Positions 1 to 8,944 of a DNA stretch of 64,000 bases are shown piece by piece. Every line of letters starts with the position of its first letter. The first letter of the stretch is position 1. Below the pieces are notes generated by a model. The model ran no database searches. It was not told where the DNA came from and saw nothing but the letters and a program-made list of their open reading frames with translations. Position numbers and translations under genes: made by a program. This DNA is from JAJDXO01 sp965213765 (lineage in GTDB: Bacteria; Pseudomonadota; Alphaproteobacteria; Rhodospirillales; UBA2165): contig OZ243926.1 in NCBI GenBank assembly GCA_965213765.1, positions 3,038,001 to 3,102,000 on the forward strand. Direction: 5' to 3'.

Positions 1-61
1 AATGAAGATCCAGGAGTTCTGGTCTCGGCCTGAACTCTTTGCGCCGGCCGAATCCGCGTGA

Positions 62-222
62 TAGCGTCTCAAAATCCCGCCGGGACAGGGAAGCCGGTGC
101 AATTCCGGCGCTGCCCCCGCAACTGTGACGTGCTTGGTCCACACCCATCAGCGTTTCGCTGACGAGCCACTGGCAACGGCCGGGAAGGCGTTTGGACCAA
201 ATAGCACCAGTCAGGAGACCTC
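62..222 (+). promoter_or_regulatory. Adenosylcobalamin riboswitch upstream of the cob operon
   Basis: Conserved cobalamin riboswitch blocks appear in the correct order: a GCCGGTGCAATTCCGGC hairpin followed by CTGCCCCCGCAACTGTGA (B12 box region, 93-127), GAGCCACTGG (164-173), CGGGAAGGCG (181-190) and GTCAGGAGACC (210-220). The element ends about 50 bases before the cobU start, consistent with B12-dependent repression of the downstream cobU-cobW-cobN-cobO-cobQ operon. A second copy on the other strand near 31.3 kb controls the uptake operon. Confidence 0.95.
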
Positions 223-269
223 CCCGGCGCGGCGGACACGGACCATCCCCTCGGGTGGAGGAGGACTGC

Positions 270-809
270 ATGCCGGAAACTCCCGGCTCAAACGGATTGG
301 ACGGCACGACGTTGGTGCTTGGCGGCGCCAAGTCGGGCAAGAGCATGTACGCCGAGAGCCTGATCGAAGCCGCGGGCGGCGGTATCTATTTGGCAACCGC
401 GACGGCCGGCGATGAAGAAATGCGCCGCAAGATCGCTGCGCACCGCGATCGGCGAGGCGATGGTTGGGAGACGATCGAGGAGCCGTTGGAAGTTGCAGCC
501 ACCCTGTCTCGGCTGGCGGGCGATAGACGGCAACGGCCGGTTCTGCTCGATTGTCTGACCCTTTGGCTGTCCAACCTGATGCACGCCGGGAGCGACATTG
601 ATCGGTCAACCATCGAGCTCGAAACGGCGCTTCGCACAGCGCCGTTTCCAGTGGTGGCGGTAAGCAACGAGGTTGGCGGCGGGATAATTCCCGACACCGA
701 ACTCGGCCGGGCATTCACGAACCGCGCCGGTATTCTCAACCAACGTATCGCCCAAGCTTCGGATCATGTGATCCTGGTGACGGCGGGCATTCCGCAAGTA
801 CTGAAATAG
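270..809 (+). CDS. cobU: Bifunctional adenosylcobinamide kinase / guanylyltransferase
   Basis: Phosphorylates adenosylcobinamide and transfers GMP to give AdoCbi-GDP, the activated intermediate of nucleotide-loop assembly in B12 synthesis. The 179-residue product has the family P-loop GGAKSGKS at residues 18-25 and the conserved SNEVGGGI stretch near residue 132. The ATG at 270 is chosen because GGAGGAG precedes it by a few bases; an in-frame ATG at 192 would lie inside the riboswitch. First gene after the cobalamin riboswitch and 11 bases before cobW. Called cobP in the Pseudomonas denitrificans nomenclature. Confidence 0.93.
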   Translation: MPETPGSNGLDGTTLVLGGAKSGKSMYAESLIEAAGGGIYLATATAGDEEMRRKIAAHRDRRGDGWETIEEPLEVAATLSRLAGDRRQRPVLLDCLTLWLSNLMHAGSDIDRSTIELETALRTAPFPVVAVSNEVGGGIIPDTELGRAFTNRAGILNQRIAQASDHVILVTAGIPQVLK

Positions 810-820
810 GCTGGAAGAAG

Positions 821-1858
821 ATGTCCCAAGAAGCACGCACGCCCGTCACCGTCGTCACCGGATTTCTTGGTGCCGGTAAAACCAGCCTGATCCGGCATCT
901 GCTGGAAAATGCAAAGGGCAAACGTCTGGCGCTGATCATCAATGAGTTTGGCGATCTTGGGGTCGATGGAGAGATCGTCAGGGGATGCGGCGACGACACC
1001 TGCCGGGAAGAGGATGTTATCGAACTGACCAACGGCTGCCTTTGTTGCACCGTGGCGGATGATTTTATTCCGACCCTTGAAATTCTCCTGGACCGGGACG
1101 ACAAGCCCGATCACATCGTCATCGAGACCTCGGGCCTCGCGTTGCCCAAACCTTTGGTCAAGGCGTTCCAATGGCCGGAAATCAAGTCGCGCACCACGGT
1201 CGATGGAATCGTGACAGTCGTTGACGGTCCGGCGGTCAGGTCGGGACTGTTCGCCGACGATCCCGGGTTGGTCGCCCGCCAGCGGGAGGAGGACGAGGCC
1301 GTAGACCATGAAAGCCCGCTGGAGGAACTGTTCGAGGATCAACTCAAATGCGCTGATTTGGTGGTTCTCGGCAAAGCGGATCTGATTGACGATCACGAGG
1401 CCGGGGAAGTGTTGGAGGTCATCCGCCGGGAGGCGCGTCCGGCGGTGAAGACGTTATCGGCCAGTCATGGCCAACTCGATCCGGCGTTGGTGCTTGGTAT
1501 CGGCGCCGCTGCCGAGGACGATGTGGACAACCGACCTTCGCACCATGATTCCGAGGATGACCACGACCACGATGATTTCGACAGCGTCGTCCTGCCGGCA
1601 CCCGAAATGCCCGATCCGGAATACCTGGCGTCCCAGGTCGAGAAGGCCCTCGCCCTCGACGGCGTTCTGCGGGTCAAGGGTGTGTGCGCGGTGGCCGGCA
1701 AGTCCGCGCGTTTGGTGGTGCAGGGGGTTGGGCCGCGGGTCGATCACTACTATGACCGGCCGTGGCGTGAAGACGAAACACGCGCGGGACAGTTGGTCGT
1801 GATCGGGTTGAAGGGGACCGACTTCGAGGCGGTCGCAAAGACCCTCGGTACGGTCTGA
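821..1858 (+). CDS. cobW: CobW-family GTPase metallochaperone
   Basis: G3E-family P-loop GTPase thought to deliver cobalt to the CobNST chelatase. The 345-residue protein has the P-loop GFLGAGKT at residues 14-21, the signature metal-binding GCLCC near residue 72, ETSG near residue 100, a guanine-specificity motif in the variant form GKAD near residue 185, and a His/Asp-rich linker around residues 240-255 (HHDSEDDHDHDD) before the C-terminal domain. The His-rich loop is a usual CobW feature and points to metal binding. It sits directly before cobN with only three bases between, as expected for a chelatase partner. Confidence 0.95.
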   Translation: MSQEARTPVTVVTGFLGAGKTSLIRHLLENAKGKRLALIINEFGDLGVDGEIVRGCGDDTCREEDVIELTNGCLCCTVADDFIPTLEILLDRDDKPDHIVIETSGLALPKPLVKAFQWPEIKSRTTVDGIVTVVDGPAVRSGLFADDPGLVARQREEDEAVDHESPLEELFEDQLKCADLVVLGKADLIDDHEAGEVLEVIRREARPAVKTLSASHGQLDPALVLGIGAAAEDDVDNRPSHHDSEDDHDHDDFDSVVLPAPEMPDPEYLASQVEKALALDGVLRVKGVCAVAGKSARLVVQGVGPRVDHYYDRPWREDETRAGQLVVIGLKGTDFEAVAKTLGTV

Positions 1859-1861
1859 TCC

Positions 1862-4800
1862 ATGCATCTGCTCGTCGCTCAGCCCGGACAGATTGCCGCG
1901 AACGGCGAGGCGATCGATCTGGATCAGGCGCCGGGCGATGTCGTGTTTCTATCATCCGCGGCCAGCGAATTAGCCCTGTTGGCCCAAGTCTGGCGGGACC
2001 GGGAAGCGGCTGGACGCGGCCGCGGCTCAAGCCTGCGTCTCGCCAACCTCATGCAGCTCGATCACAACATGTCGGTCGACCTCTATGCGGAGAAAACGAT
2101 TGCGCAATCGAAATTGGTGATCGTTCGTCTCATGGGCGGTGTGCGGTATTGGCCGTATGGCATTGAACAGGTCGCCGCGGCCTGCCGGGAGAATGGCGTC
2201 AAGCTGGCCGTGGTGCCGGGTGACGATGCCGCCGATTCGGAACTCACCGAATATGCCACGTTGGGCGCCGCGGACTGCCACCGGTTGTGGCAATACTGTG
2301 CCCAGGGCGGCGCCGGGAATTTTCTGGCCCTGCTCGACTTTGCGGATCATTTGCTTGGTCACGAAGTCGATTGGCGCGAACCCGTACCCCTGCTTCGCGC
2401 GGGACTGTATTGGCCCGGATCGCCAATAACCGATGTGAAATCGCTTCGGACGCACTGGCGGGACGGTGCACCGGCGGCGCCGATTATTTTCTATCGGGCG
2501 CTGGTTCAGGCGGAGGACCTCAAACCCATCGATGCATTGATCGAGGCGCTGCGGATACGGTCCATCAATCCTCTGCCGATCTTCGTCAGCAGCCTGAAGG
2601 ACCGAGCCTGTGCCGAGTTGGTCGCCTTATTTTTGGCGGATTGCCATCCGGACGTCATCCTCAACACCACGGCTTTTGCCGTGACCACGCCCGGCGATCC
2701 CGGCTCCGGGACCCCGTTCTCGGGGACCGACGCGCCTGTATTGCAGGTGGTTTTGGCGGGCCAGGACGAGGAATCCTGGCGCGTTGACCCACAGGGGCTT
2801 TCGCCGAGGGATCTGTCGATGAATGTCGCATTGCCGGAGGTGGATGGCCGGGTTCTTTCCCGCGCGATCTCCTTCAAGCGTGCCGAAGCGCTGGAGGATC
2901 AGGTCCAGGGCGCCGTTGTCCGGCACGAACCCGTCGCGGACCGCATCGATTTCGTCGCTGACATGGTGGAGAACTGGGCCGTTCTCCGGCGGACGCCGGC
3001 GACGGATCGCCGGGTTGCCGTCATTGTTGCCAACTATCCCAATCGGGACGGCCGGCTCGGGAACGGGGTCGGGCTGGATACGCCGGCGGGCATTCATACG
3101 TTCCTGACACGTGCCACAGCCGACGGGTATGATTTGGGTGGCGATGTTCCGGACGACCCGGCCGCGATTATCGGCCTCCTATTGAGCGGCCCGACCAACG
3201 CGGATCCAAATGTGGATGGCGCGATCAGTCTCGATCTTTCAACCTACTTGTCCCATTGGGACCGGCTACCGGCGAGCGTCCGAACGTCCGTCGAGGAACG
3301 CTGGGGTGCGCCCGAGGACGATCGGTTCTTCAAGGACGGCGGCTTTGTTCTTGGTGTCCATCGGTTGGGGAACGTGGTGCTCGGGGTGCAGCCGTCGCGG
3401 GGCTACGACGTTGATCCGCTGGATTCCTATCACGATCCGGATCTGGTGCCGCCGCACCGCTACTTCGCCTTTTATTTCTGGCTTCGCCATGTATTTGGTG
3501 CGCACGCGGCGGTCCACTTCGGCAAGCACGGCAATATGGAGTGGCTGCCGGGTAAGGCGCTGGCCTTGTCCGAGGAATGCTATCCCGAAACGGTTTTCGG
3601 CCCGCTGCCCCATGTTTATCCGTTCATCGTCAACGATCCCGGGGAGGGGAGTCAGGCCAAGCGACGGACCCAGGCGGTGATCGTCGATCACCTGATGCCG
3701 CCGCTGACCCGCGCCGAGAGCTATGGTCCGCTCCGGGACTTGGAGGCGCTGGTCGATGAGTACTATCAAGCGGCGGGTATGGACCGCCGGCGGCTTACCG
3801 TCCTACGGAAAGAGATTCTCGATCTCAGCCGTGACCTTCGCCTCGACCGGGATGTAGGGATGATCCCCGATGACGATGATGATGAGGCGCTCGGAAAGAT
3901 CGACAACTATCTCTGCGAATTGAAGGAAACCCAAATCAGAGGCGGGTTGCATGTTTTTGGCCGGTCGCCCGACGGCGATCTGGTCCAGGATCTGCTGGTT
4001 GCCCTGACCCGTGTGCCGCGTGGCAATGGCGAGGGCGAAGATGCCTCCTTGATCCGAGCCTTATCCGCCGACCTGGGGATGGTCGATTTCAATCCTTTGG
4101 ACTGTGAGCTTGGCAAGGTCTGGGATGGGCCTCGGCCATCGCCACTGGAGACCGGGGCCGGCGTTTGGCGATCCTGTGGCGACACGGTGGAGCGCCTCGA
4201 ACATTTGGCCCTGAGCCTGGTTTCGGGATCAACGGACGCGGACCCGGATTGGCACCGGACACGAGCCGTTCTCGATCATATTGCGACGACTCTCCGGCCC
4301 GCTATCGAGGATGCGGGAGAAGCGGAATTGACCGGCATCGTGACGGGGCTCGATGGCCGGTTCGTATCGCCGGGTCCCAGCGGGGCACCGAGCCGGGGCC
4401 GGCTCGACGTTCTTCCCACCGGGCGGAATTTCTATTCGGTCGACGTGCGCGCAGTACCGACTCCTACCGCCTGGACACTGGGATGGAAGTCGGCCTCGTT
4501 GTTGATCGACCGGTACTTTCAGGATTACGGCGAATATCCGTCGCGGCTCGCCATCTCGGCTTGGGGAACGGCCAACATGCGGACGGGTGGCGACGACATC
4601 GCCCAGGCTCTCGCGCTCATGGGTGTTCAGCCCACTTGGGACCCGCAAACCCGGCGTATGACCGGATTCGATATCATGCCGTTGGACGTGCTGGACCGTC
4701 CCCGTGTGGACGTTCTGTTCCGGGTCTCCGGGTTTTTTCGCGATGCTTTTCCGACCCAACTGGAGTTGCTCGACTCGGCCGCGCGGGCAGTCGCCGATCT

Positions 4801-5611
4801 GGATGAACCGCATCATCTCAACCCGATTGCCGGTCAGGTGCGATCGGACGCCGAAGCCCTGGTCGCCGCCGGCCACGATGAGGGCTCGGCCCGCCGGCAC
4901 GCCGGTCATCGGGTATTCGGGTCCAAGCCGGGTGCCTATGGCGCCGGTCTTCAGGCATTGATCGACGAGCGGTTGTGGGAATCCGATGAGGACCTCGCGC
5001 AGGCCTATGTCGCCTGGGGCGGATATGCCTATGGCGGCGGGGCGGCGGGCGAGGCCGTGCCCGAACTGTTTGCGTCGCGCCTTTCCAATATCGAGGCCGT
5101 GGTTCAGAACCAGGACAATCGGGAGCACGATGTCCTGGACAGCGACGATTACTACCAGTTCGAGGGCGGGATGGCAGCGGCGGTTCGCCACTTCGGCGGA
5201 ACGCAGCCGGAGATTTACCACAACGATCACTCCCGGCCCGAGAGCCCCCGCATCCGGACACTGCATGACGAGATCGGGCGGGTCGTCCGCGCGCGCGCCG
5301 CCAACCCCAAGTGGATCGATGGCATCATGCGGCACGGCTACAAAGGGGCCTTCGAGATCGCGGCCACCGTGGACTATCTGTTCGCCTTTGCCGCCACGTC
5401 GCGGGTGGTGGAGGATCATCACTTCGATCAGCTATTCGATGCCTACTTGCGCGACGAGCGGGTTCGATCGTTTATTGAAGACAGCAATCCATCGGCCTTA
5501 AGCGAAATCGCCGAGCGGTTCGGAGAGGCGATTGACCGGGGGCTTTGGCATCCCCGGTCCAACGCCGCGGCGGCGCTGTTGGCAGAGATCAGGGAGGAGA
5601 GGGGCAGATGA
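1862..5611 (+). CDS. cobN: Cobaltochelatase subunit CobN
   Basis: Large porphyrin-binding subunit of the ATP-dependent aerobic cobaltochelatase, which inserts Co(II) into hydrogenobyrinic acid a,c-diamide. The 1249-residue length matches the family (about 1250-1280) and the sequence is CobN/BchH-like throughout, including HFGKHGNMEWLPGK in the middle and the C-terminal HGYKGAFEIAATVDYLF region. The partner subunits CobS and CobT are not in this window. The stop overlaps the cobO start (ATGA), suggesting translational coupling. Presence of CobN places this organism in the aerobic or late-cobalt-insertion pathway. Confidence 0.97.
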   Translation: MHLLVAQPGQIAANGEAIDLDQAPGDVVFLSSAASELALLAQVWRDREAAGRGRGSSLRLANLMQLDHNMSVDLYAEKTIAQSKLVIVRLMGGVRYWPYGIEQVAAACRENGVKLAVVPGDDAADSELTEYATLGAADCHRLWQYCAQGGAGNFLALLDFADHLLGHEVDWREPVPLLRAGLYWPGSPITDVKSLRTHWRDGAPAAPIIFYRALVQAEDLKPIDALIEALRIRSINPLPIFVSSLKDRACAELVALFLADCHPDVILNTTAFAVTTPGDPGSGTPFSGTDAPVLQVVLAGQDEESWRVDPQGLSPRDLSMNVALPEVDGRVLSRAISFKRAEALEDQVQGAVVRHEPVADRIDFVADMVENWAVLRRTPATDRRVAVIVANYPNRDGRLGNGVGLDTPAGIHTFLTRATADGYDLGGDVPDDPAAIIGLLLSGPTNADPNVDGAISLDLSTYLSHWDRLPASVRTSVEERWGAPEDDRFFKDGGFVLGVHRLGNVVLGVQPSRGYDVDPLDSYHDPDLVPPHRYFAFYFWLRHVFGAHAAVHFGKHGNMEWLPGKALALSEECYPETVFGPLPHVYPFIVNDPGEGSQAKRRTQAVIVDHLMPPLTRAESYGPLRDLEALVDEYYQAAGMDRRRLTVLRKEILDLSRDLRLDRDVGMIPDDDDDEALGKIDNYLCELKETQIRGGLHVFGRSPDGDLVQDLLVALTRVPRGNGEGEDASLIRALSADLGMVDFNPLDCELGKVWDGPRPSPLETGAGVWRSCGDTVERLEHLALSLVSGSTDADPDWHRTRAVLDHIATTLRPAIEDAGEAELTGIVTGLDGRFVSPGPSGAPSRGRLDVLPTGRNFYSVDVRAVPTPTAWTLGWKSASLLIDRYFQDYGEYPSRLAISAWGTANMRTGGDDIAQALALMGVQPTWDPQTRRMTGFDIMPLDVLDRPRVDVLFRVSGFFRDAFPTQLELLDSAARAVADLDEPHHLNPIAGQVRSDAEALVAAGHDEGSARRHAGHRVFGSKPGAYGAGLQALIDERLWESDEDLAQAYVAWGGYAYGGGAAGEAVPELFASRLSNIEAVVQNQDNREHDVLDSDDYYQFEGGMAAAVRHFGGTQPEIYHNDHSRPESPRIRTLHDEIGRVVRARAANPKWIDGIMRHGYKGAFEIAATVDYLFAFAATSRVVEDHHFDQLFDAYLRDERVRSFIEDSNPSALSEIAERFGEAIDRGLWHPRSNAAAALLAEIREERGR

Positions 5612-6228
5612 CCGAAGAGCCGAGCGAAGACGAAATCAACGCACGCGCCAATGAAAAGCGGCGCAAGCACAAGGAAGCCAAAGACAAAATCCTGGCCACC
5701 AAGACCAGGGAAGGCGGCCTGTTGGTGGTCCATACGGGCAAGGGCAAGGGCAAGACCACAGCCGCCATGGGTATCGTCGCCCGATGTATCGGCCACGGCA
5801 TGAAGGTCGGCATCGTCCAGTTCGTGAAGGGAAAGTGGGAAACCGGAGAGCGTGTCGTCCTCGAACGGTTCCCCGATCTTGTGACCATGACCGCCATGGG
5901 GGAGGGATTCACCTGGGAAACCCAGGACCGGGCCCGGGATATCGCGGCGGCAACCGCCGCGTGGGAGCGGGCCAAGGAAATGATCAACGATCCGGACAAC
6001 AAGCTGGTGCTCCTGGACGAGATCAACATCGTGCTGCGCAACGATTATCTCGACATCAACGAAGTGGCCGCCTTCCTCAAAAACAAGCCGGCCGATATCC
6101 ACGTGATCTGCACCGGGCGGAATGCGAAGCCGGAGCTTATCGAAGCCGCCGATTTGGTCACCGAGATGACCGAGATCAAACACCATTTCCGGGCCGGCTT
6201 TAAGGCGCAGGCCGGAATCGAATTCTAG
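5608..6228 (+). CDS. cobO: Cob(I)yrinic acid a,c-diamide adenosyltransferase
   Basis: Transfers the 5'-deoxyadenosyl group of ATP to the reduced cobalt of corrinoids (CobA/CobO/BtuR family, P-loop type). The 206-residue product has VHTGKGKGKTTAAMG, the family nucleotide-binding loop, near residue 40, and the conserved LLDEINIVLRNDYLD and VICTGRNAKPELIEAADLVTEM stretches towards the C terminus. The ATG at 5608 overlaps the cobN TGA and is preceded by GGGAGGAGAGG. The basic, charged first 30 residues are typical of alphaproteobacterial members. Confidence 0.95.
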   Translation: MTEEPSEDEINARANEKRRKHKEAKDKILATKTREGGLLVVHTGKGKGKTTAAMGIVARCIGHGMKVGIVQFVKGKWETGERVVLERFPDLVTMTAMGEGFTWETQDRARDIAAATAAWERAKEMINDPDNKLVLLDEINIVLRNDYLDINEVAAFLKNKPADIHVICTGRNAKPELIEAADLVTEMTEIKHHFRAGFKAQAGIEF

Positions 6229-6238
6229 GGACGCCTCC

Positions 6239-7699
6239 GTGTCCGCCAAGGCATTGATGTTTCAGGGGACGGCGTCCGATGTCGGAAAGTCGCTGGTCAC
6301 AGCGGCGTTCTGCCGGGCGTTGACCAACCGCGGGCATTCGGTCCGGCCATTCAAACCTCAAAATATGTCGAACAACGCGGCGGTCACCGCGGACGGCGGT
6401 GAGATTGGCCGGGCGCAGGCCCTGCAGGCGAGGGCCTGCCGCGTCGATCCCCACGTCGATATGAACCCGGTACTGTTGAAGCCCCAGTCGGATGTGGGAT
6501 CCCAGGTCGTGGTCCGGGGCGAAGTCAAAGGGAACTACTCGGCTCGTGAATTTCAGGACATCAAGCCGGATTTGCTGGACGATGTTGTCGCCGCTTTCGG
6601 CCGCTTGGGCGAAGATGCCGACTTTGTGGTGGTGGAAGGCGCGGGCAGTGCCGCCGAGATCAATCTCCGCCGAAATGATATTGCCAATATGGGGTTTGCC
6701 CTAGCCGCGGGCGTGAACGTGGTCCTGATTGGCGATATCGACCGGGGCGGGGTGATCGCAAACATTGTCGGCACCAAAGCGCTCCTCGATCCCGCGGAAG
6801 ATGCGCTGATCGCCGGCTTCATCATCAACCGGTTTCGCGGCGATCCGTCATTGTTTGACGGCGGCCTCACCATGATTGCCGAGCGGACCGGGTACCGTTC
6901 CTTCGGCGTACTGCCCTATTTGACGGCGGCGAGACATCTTCCCCAGGAAGATGCCATGTCGCTCGAGAACAGGGAGGGCGGCCCTGTTGGCGGGACTATC
7001 CGGATTGCCGTTCCGCGCCTCGCCCATATTTCCAACTTCGACGATTTCGACCCGTTGATCGCCGAGCCGGATGTGGATCTCATCATGGTGCCGCCGGGCG
7101 CGGCGCTGCCGGGCGATGCGCACCTGGTTATTCTCCCCGGCTCCAAGGCAACCATTGCCGATCTCGCTCACTTGAGGGAGCAGGGCTGGGATATCGATCT
7201 CGCCGCCCATGTCCGGCGGGGCGGCGAGGTCTTGGGTATTTGTGGAGGCTATCAGATGCTCGGCCGCCGGATTGCCGATCCGGACGGCCTAGAAGGCCCG
7301 GCCGGTTCAACGGACGGGCTCGGTTATCTTGATATGGAGACGCGGCTGACGGCCGGAAAAACACTTGCCGAGGTGTCGGGCGCCGACCCCCGGGGCACGC
7401 CCATCGCCGGTTATGAGATGCATGTCGGGGAGACGTCGGGTCCGGCGACCGCGACCCCGTACCTGACCCTTGAGGGCCGGGCCGACGGAGCGGTCTCGGA
7501 AGATGGCCGGATCGCCGGGTGCTACGTCCACGGATTGTTTGCCGCCGATCAATTCCGGCATTCGTTCCTGAGGCGGCTTGAAGAACGGTCGGCATCCGGC
7601 CTGCGGTATGAAGCGTCCGTCGAGGCCGCCTTGGACGATGTCGCCGAAGCGCTGGAATCGAATCTGGATGCCGGCGGCCTCATGGACGCCGCCGGCTAG
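6239..7699 (+). CDS. cobQ: Cobyric acid synthase
   Basis: Glutamine-dependent amidation of adenosylcobyrinic acid a,c-diamide at four carboxamide positions. The 486-residue GTG-started protein combines an N-terminal dethiobiotin-synthetase-like ATPase domain (MFQGTASDVGKS, KPQNMSNNA) with a C-terminal class I glutamine amidotransferase domain carrying the nucleophile motif GICGGYQMLG and the catalytic-His segment CYVHGLF. Last gene of the plus-strand cob operon. Its TAG stop (7697-7699) lies inside the terminal CTAG of the palindromic intergenic element, so the element has taken over, or provided, the end of this gene. Confidence 0.96.
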   Translation: MSAKALMFQGTASDVGKSLVTAAFCRALTNRGHSVRPFKPQNMSNNAAVTADGGEIGRAQALQARACRVDPHVDMNPVLLKPQSDVGSQVVVRGEVKGNYSAREFQDIKPDLLDDVVAAFGRLGEDADFVVVEGAGSAAEINLRRNDIANMGFALAAGVNVVLIGDIDRGGVIANIVGTKALLDPAEDALIAGFIINRFRGDPSLFDGGLTMIAERTGYRSFGVLPYLTAARHLPQEDAMSLENREGGPVGGTIRIAVPRLAHISNFDDFDPLIAEPDVDLIMVPPGAALPGDAHLVILPGSKATIADLAHLREQGWDIDLAAHVRRGGEVLGICGGYQMLGRRIADPDGLEGPAGSTDGLGYLDMETRLTAGKTLAEVSGADPRGTPIAGYEMHVGETSGPATATPYLTLEGRADGAVSEDGRIAGCYVHGLFAADQFRHSFLRRLEERSASGLRYEASVEAALDDVAEALESNLDAGGLMDAAG

Positions 7700-7967
7700 C
7701 CCGCATTTCTCACTAGGGTCACGGCCTGCGTCGCGTCCAGGCGGTCGATCCGCCAGGAGCGGCCCGAAAAGCGTAGCGGCGACTACGGTTGAGGGCCGCG
7801 ACGCCGCGGGCGGGCGCCGGGGCGCGACCCGAAGGGCGGCGCTCTCTGGTCGGCAGCGTGCGTCGAGGCGCTTGCCTGATGTCACCGCATCGCGCGGCGC
7901 GCCTCTCCTGCTCCGCCGACCAGACAGCGCCGCGCAGACCATGACCCTAGTGAGAAATGCGGGCTAG
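7696..7967. repeat. Palindromic intergenic element, long copy, with perfect 25-bp terminal inverted repeats
   Basis: A 272-bp non-coding element fills the whole gap between convergent cobQ and cobD. Its ends are perfect 25-bp inverted repeats beginning CTAGCCCGCATTTCTCAC, and the CTAG tips carry the stop codons of both neighbours. Inside is a second inverted pair: GCGGCGCT at 7837-7844 followed by (C/G)TCTGGTCG, matched by CGACCAGACAGCGCCGC near 7919-7935, with a further GAGGCGC/GCGCCTC pair and a small CGATG/CATCG-like hairpin at the centre. About 149 bp at the right is roughly 97% identical to the copy at 61047-61215. About 103 bp near the left (with its own GCGTCGCG/CGCGACGC pair at 7728-7735 and 7797-7804) is absent from that copy. 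Inferred to be a mobile or regulatory palindrome acting as a two-way transcript end. Confidence 0.85.
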
Positions 7968-8944
7968 TTGCCGAACTCCAGAACCGCTGCCGCGCCCGTC
8001 ACCCCGGCCAACAGGGCGCAGGCAACGACATAGATCCTCAGCCCCCGCCGGATGGCCTGCTCGCCGCAGTCCGCCGGACCGCCGTCGAGCCAGGGTTCGT
8101 CGAGGCCGTCGCCGCCGTATTTCCTGGGACCGCCGAGCGCAACCTGCAGCGCGCCCGCCATAGCAGCCTCGGGATAGCCGGCATTCACTGATCTGTGTTT
8201 CCGTCCATCCCGGAACATCGTGACGAGCGCTGACTTTGGCGCACCGGTTCCAAGACCGGCGGCAGCCGCAATCAAAAGGCCGGCAAATCGCGCGGGGATG
8301 TAGTTGAGGACATCGTCCAGCCGTGCCGACGCCCAGCCGAAATCCCGGTACTCGTCATTCAGGTGGCCGATCATGCTGTCGGCGGTATTGACGGCTTTGT
8401 AGAGCATCATCCCCGGCAGACCGAAGAAGACCGCGATCATAACCGGCGCAACCACGCCATCGCTGAAGTTTTCGGCTGTCGATTCGATGGCCGCGCGGCT
8501 CACCCCCGCTTCGTCCAGGTTGTCGGGATCCCGGCCGACGATCCTGGCCACTGCCGATCGTCCGCTATCCAGCCCGCCGTCGCGCAAGGCGTTGGCCACG
8601 TCGGCGACATGCCGGTAGAGGCTGTTCTGGGCAATGAGCAGGGACATCAGAAGCGCGATCAATGCCCACCCGTAAGGCAGGGGAGCCGCCCAGGCGACAA
8701 TCAGGGCGCCTGTCAGCCATGCCAGGGCGCCCACCGCACATACGGTCAAGATGCCCGATAGGCGTCTGGCAATGGCCGGGATCGAGGGTCGATTAAGCAG
8801 ACTGTCGAGACCCGAGGTCACCTTGCCCACAACGACCACCGGGTGCGGTACGTATCGGTAAAACCAGCGTGGATCGCCTATCGCGGCGTCGACCAGCATC
8901 GCAAGCAGAACGACGAGGAGCGGCGTGTCGGCCCACACGGACAT
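7964..8944 (-). CDS. cobD: Adenosylcobinamide-phosphate synthase (CbiB/CobD)
   Basis: Integral membrane enzyme that attaches (R)-1-aminopropan-2-ol (or its phosphate) to adenosylcobyric acid. The 326-residue product starts with a hydrophobic helix, has the family motifs DPRWFYRYVPHPVVVVGK near residue 23, STAENFSDGVVAPV in the middle and a further GYPEAAMAGAL segment, and contains several predicted membrane spans. It follows cobC directly: the cobC TGA and the cobD ATG abut. The TAG stop comes from the end of the palindromic element. In Pseudomonas nomenclature this is cobD, in Salmonella cbiB. Confidence 0.93.
   Translation of the reverse strand: MSVWADTPLLVVLLAMLVDAAIGDPRWFYRYVPHPVVVVGKVTSGLDSLLNRPSIPAIARRLSGILTVCAVGALAWLTGALIVAWAAPLPYGWALIALLMSLLIAQNSLYRHVADVANALRDGGLDSGRSAVARIVGRDPDNLDEAGVSRAAIESTAENFSDGVVAPVMIAVFFGLPGMMLYKAVNTADSMIGHLNDEYRDFGWASARLDDVLNYIPARFAGLLIAAAAGLGTGAPKSALVTMFRDGRKHRSVNAGYPEAAMAGALQVALGGPRKYGGDGLDEPWLDGGPADCGEQAIRRGLRIYVVACALLAGVTGAAAVLEFGN

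Noticed and set aside
4229..5422. A 397-codon minus-strand frame inside cobN.
   Set aside because: Antisense shadow of a well-supported 1249-residue CobN; composition and lack of motifs argue against a gene.
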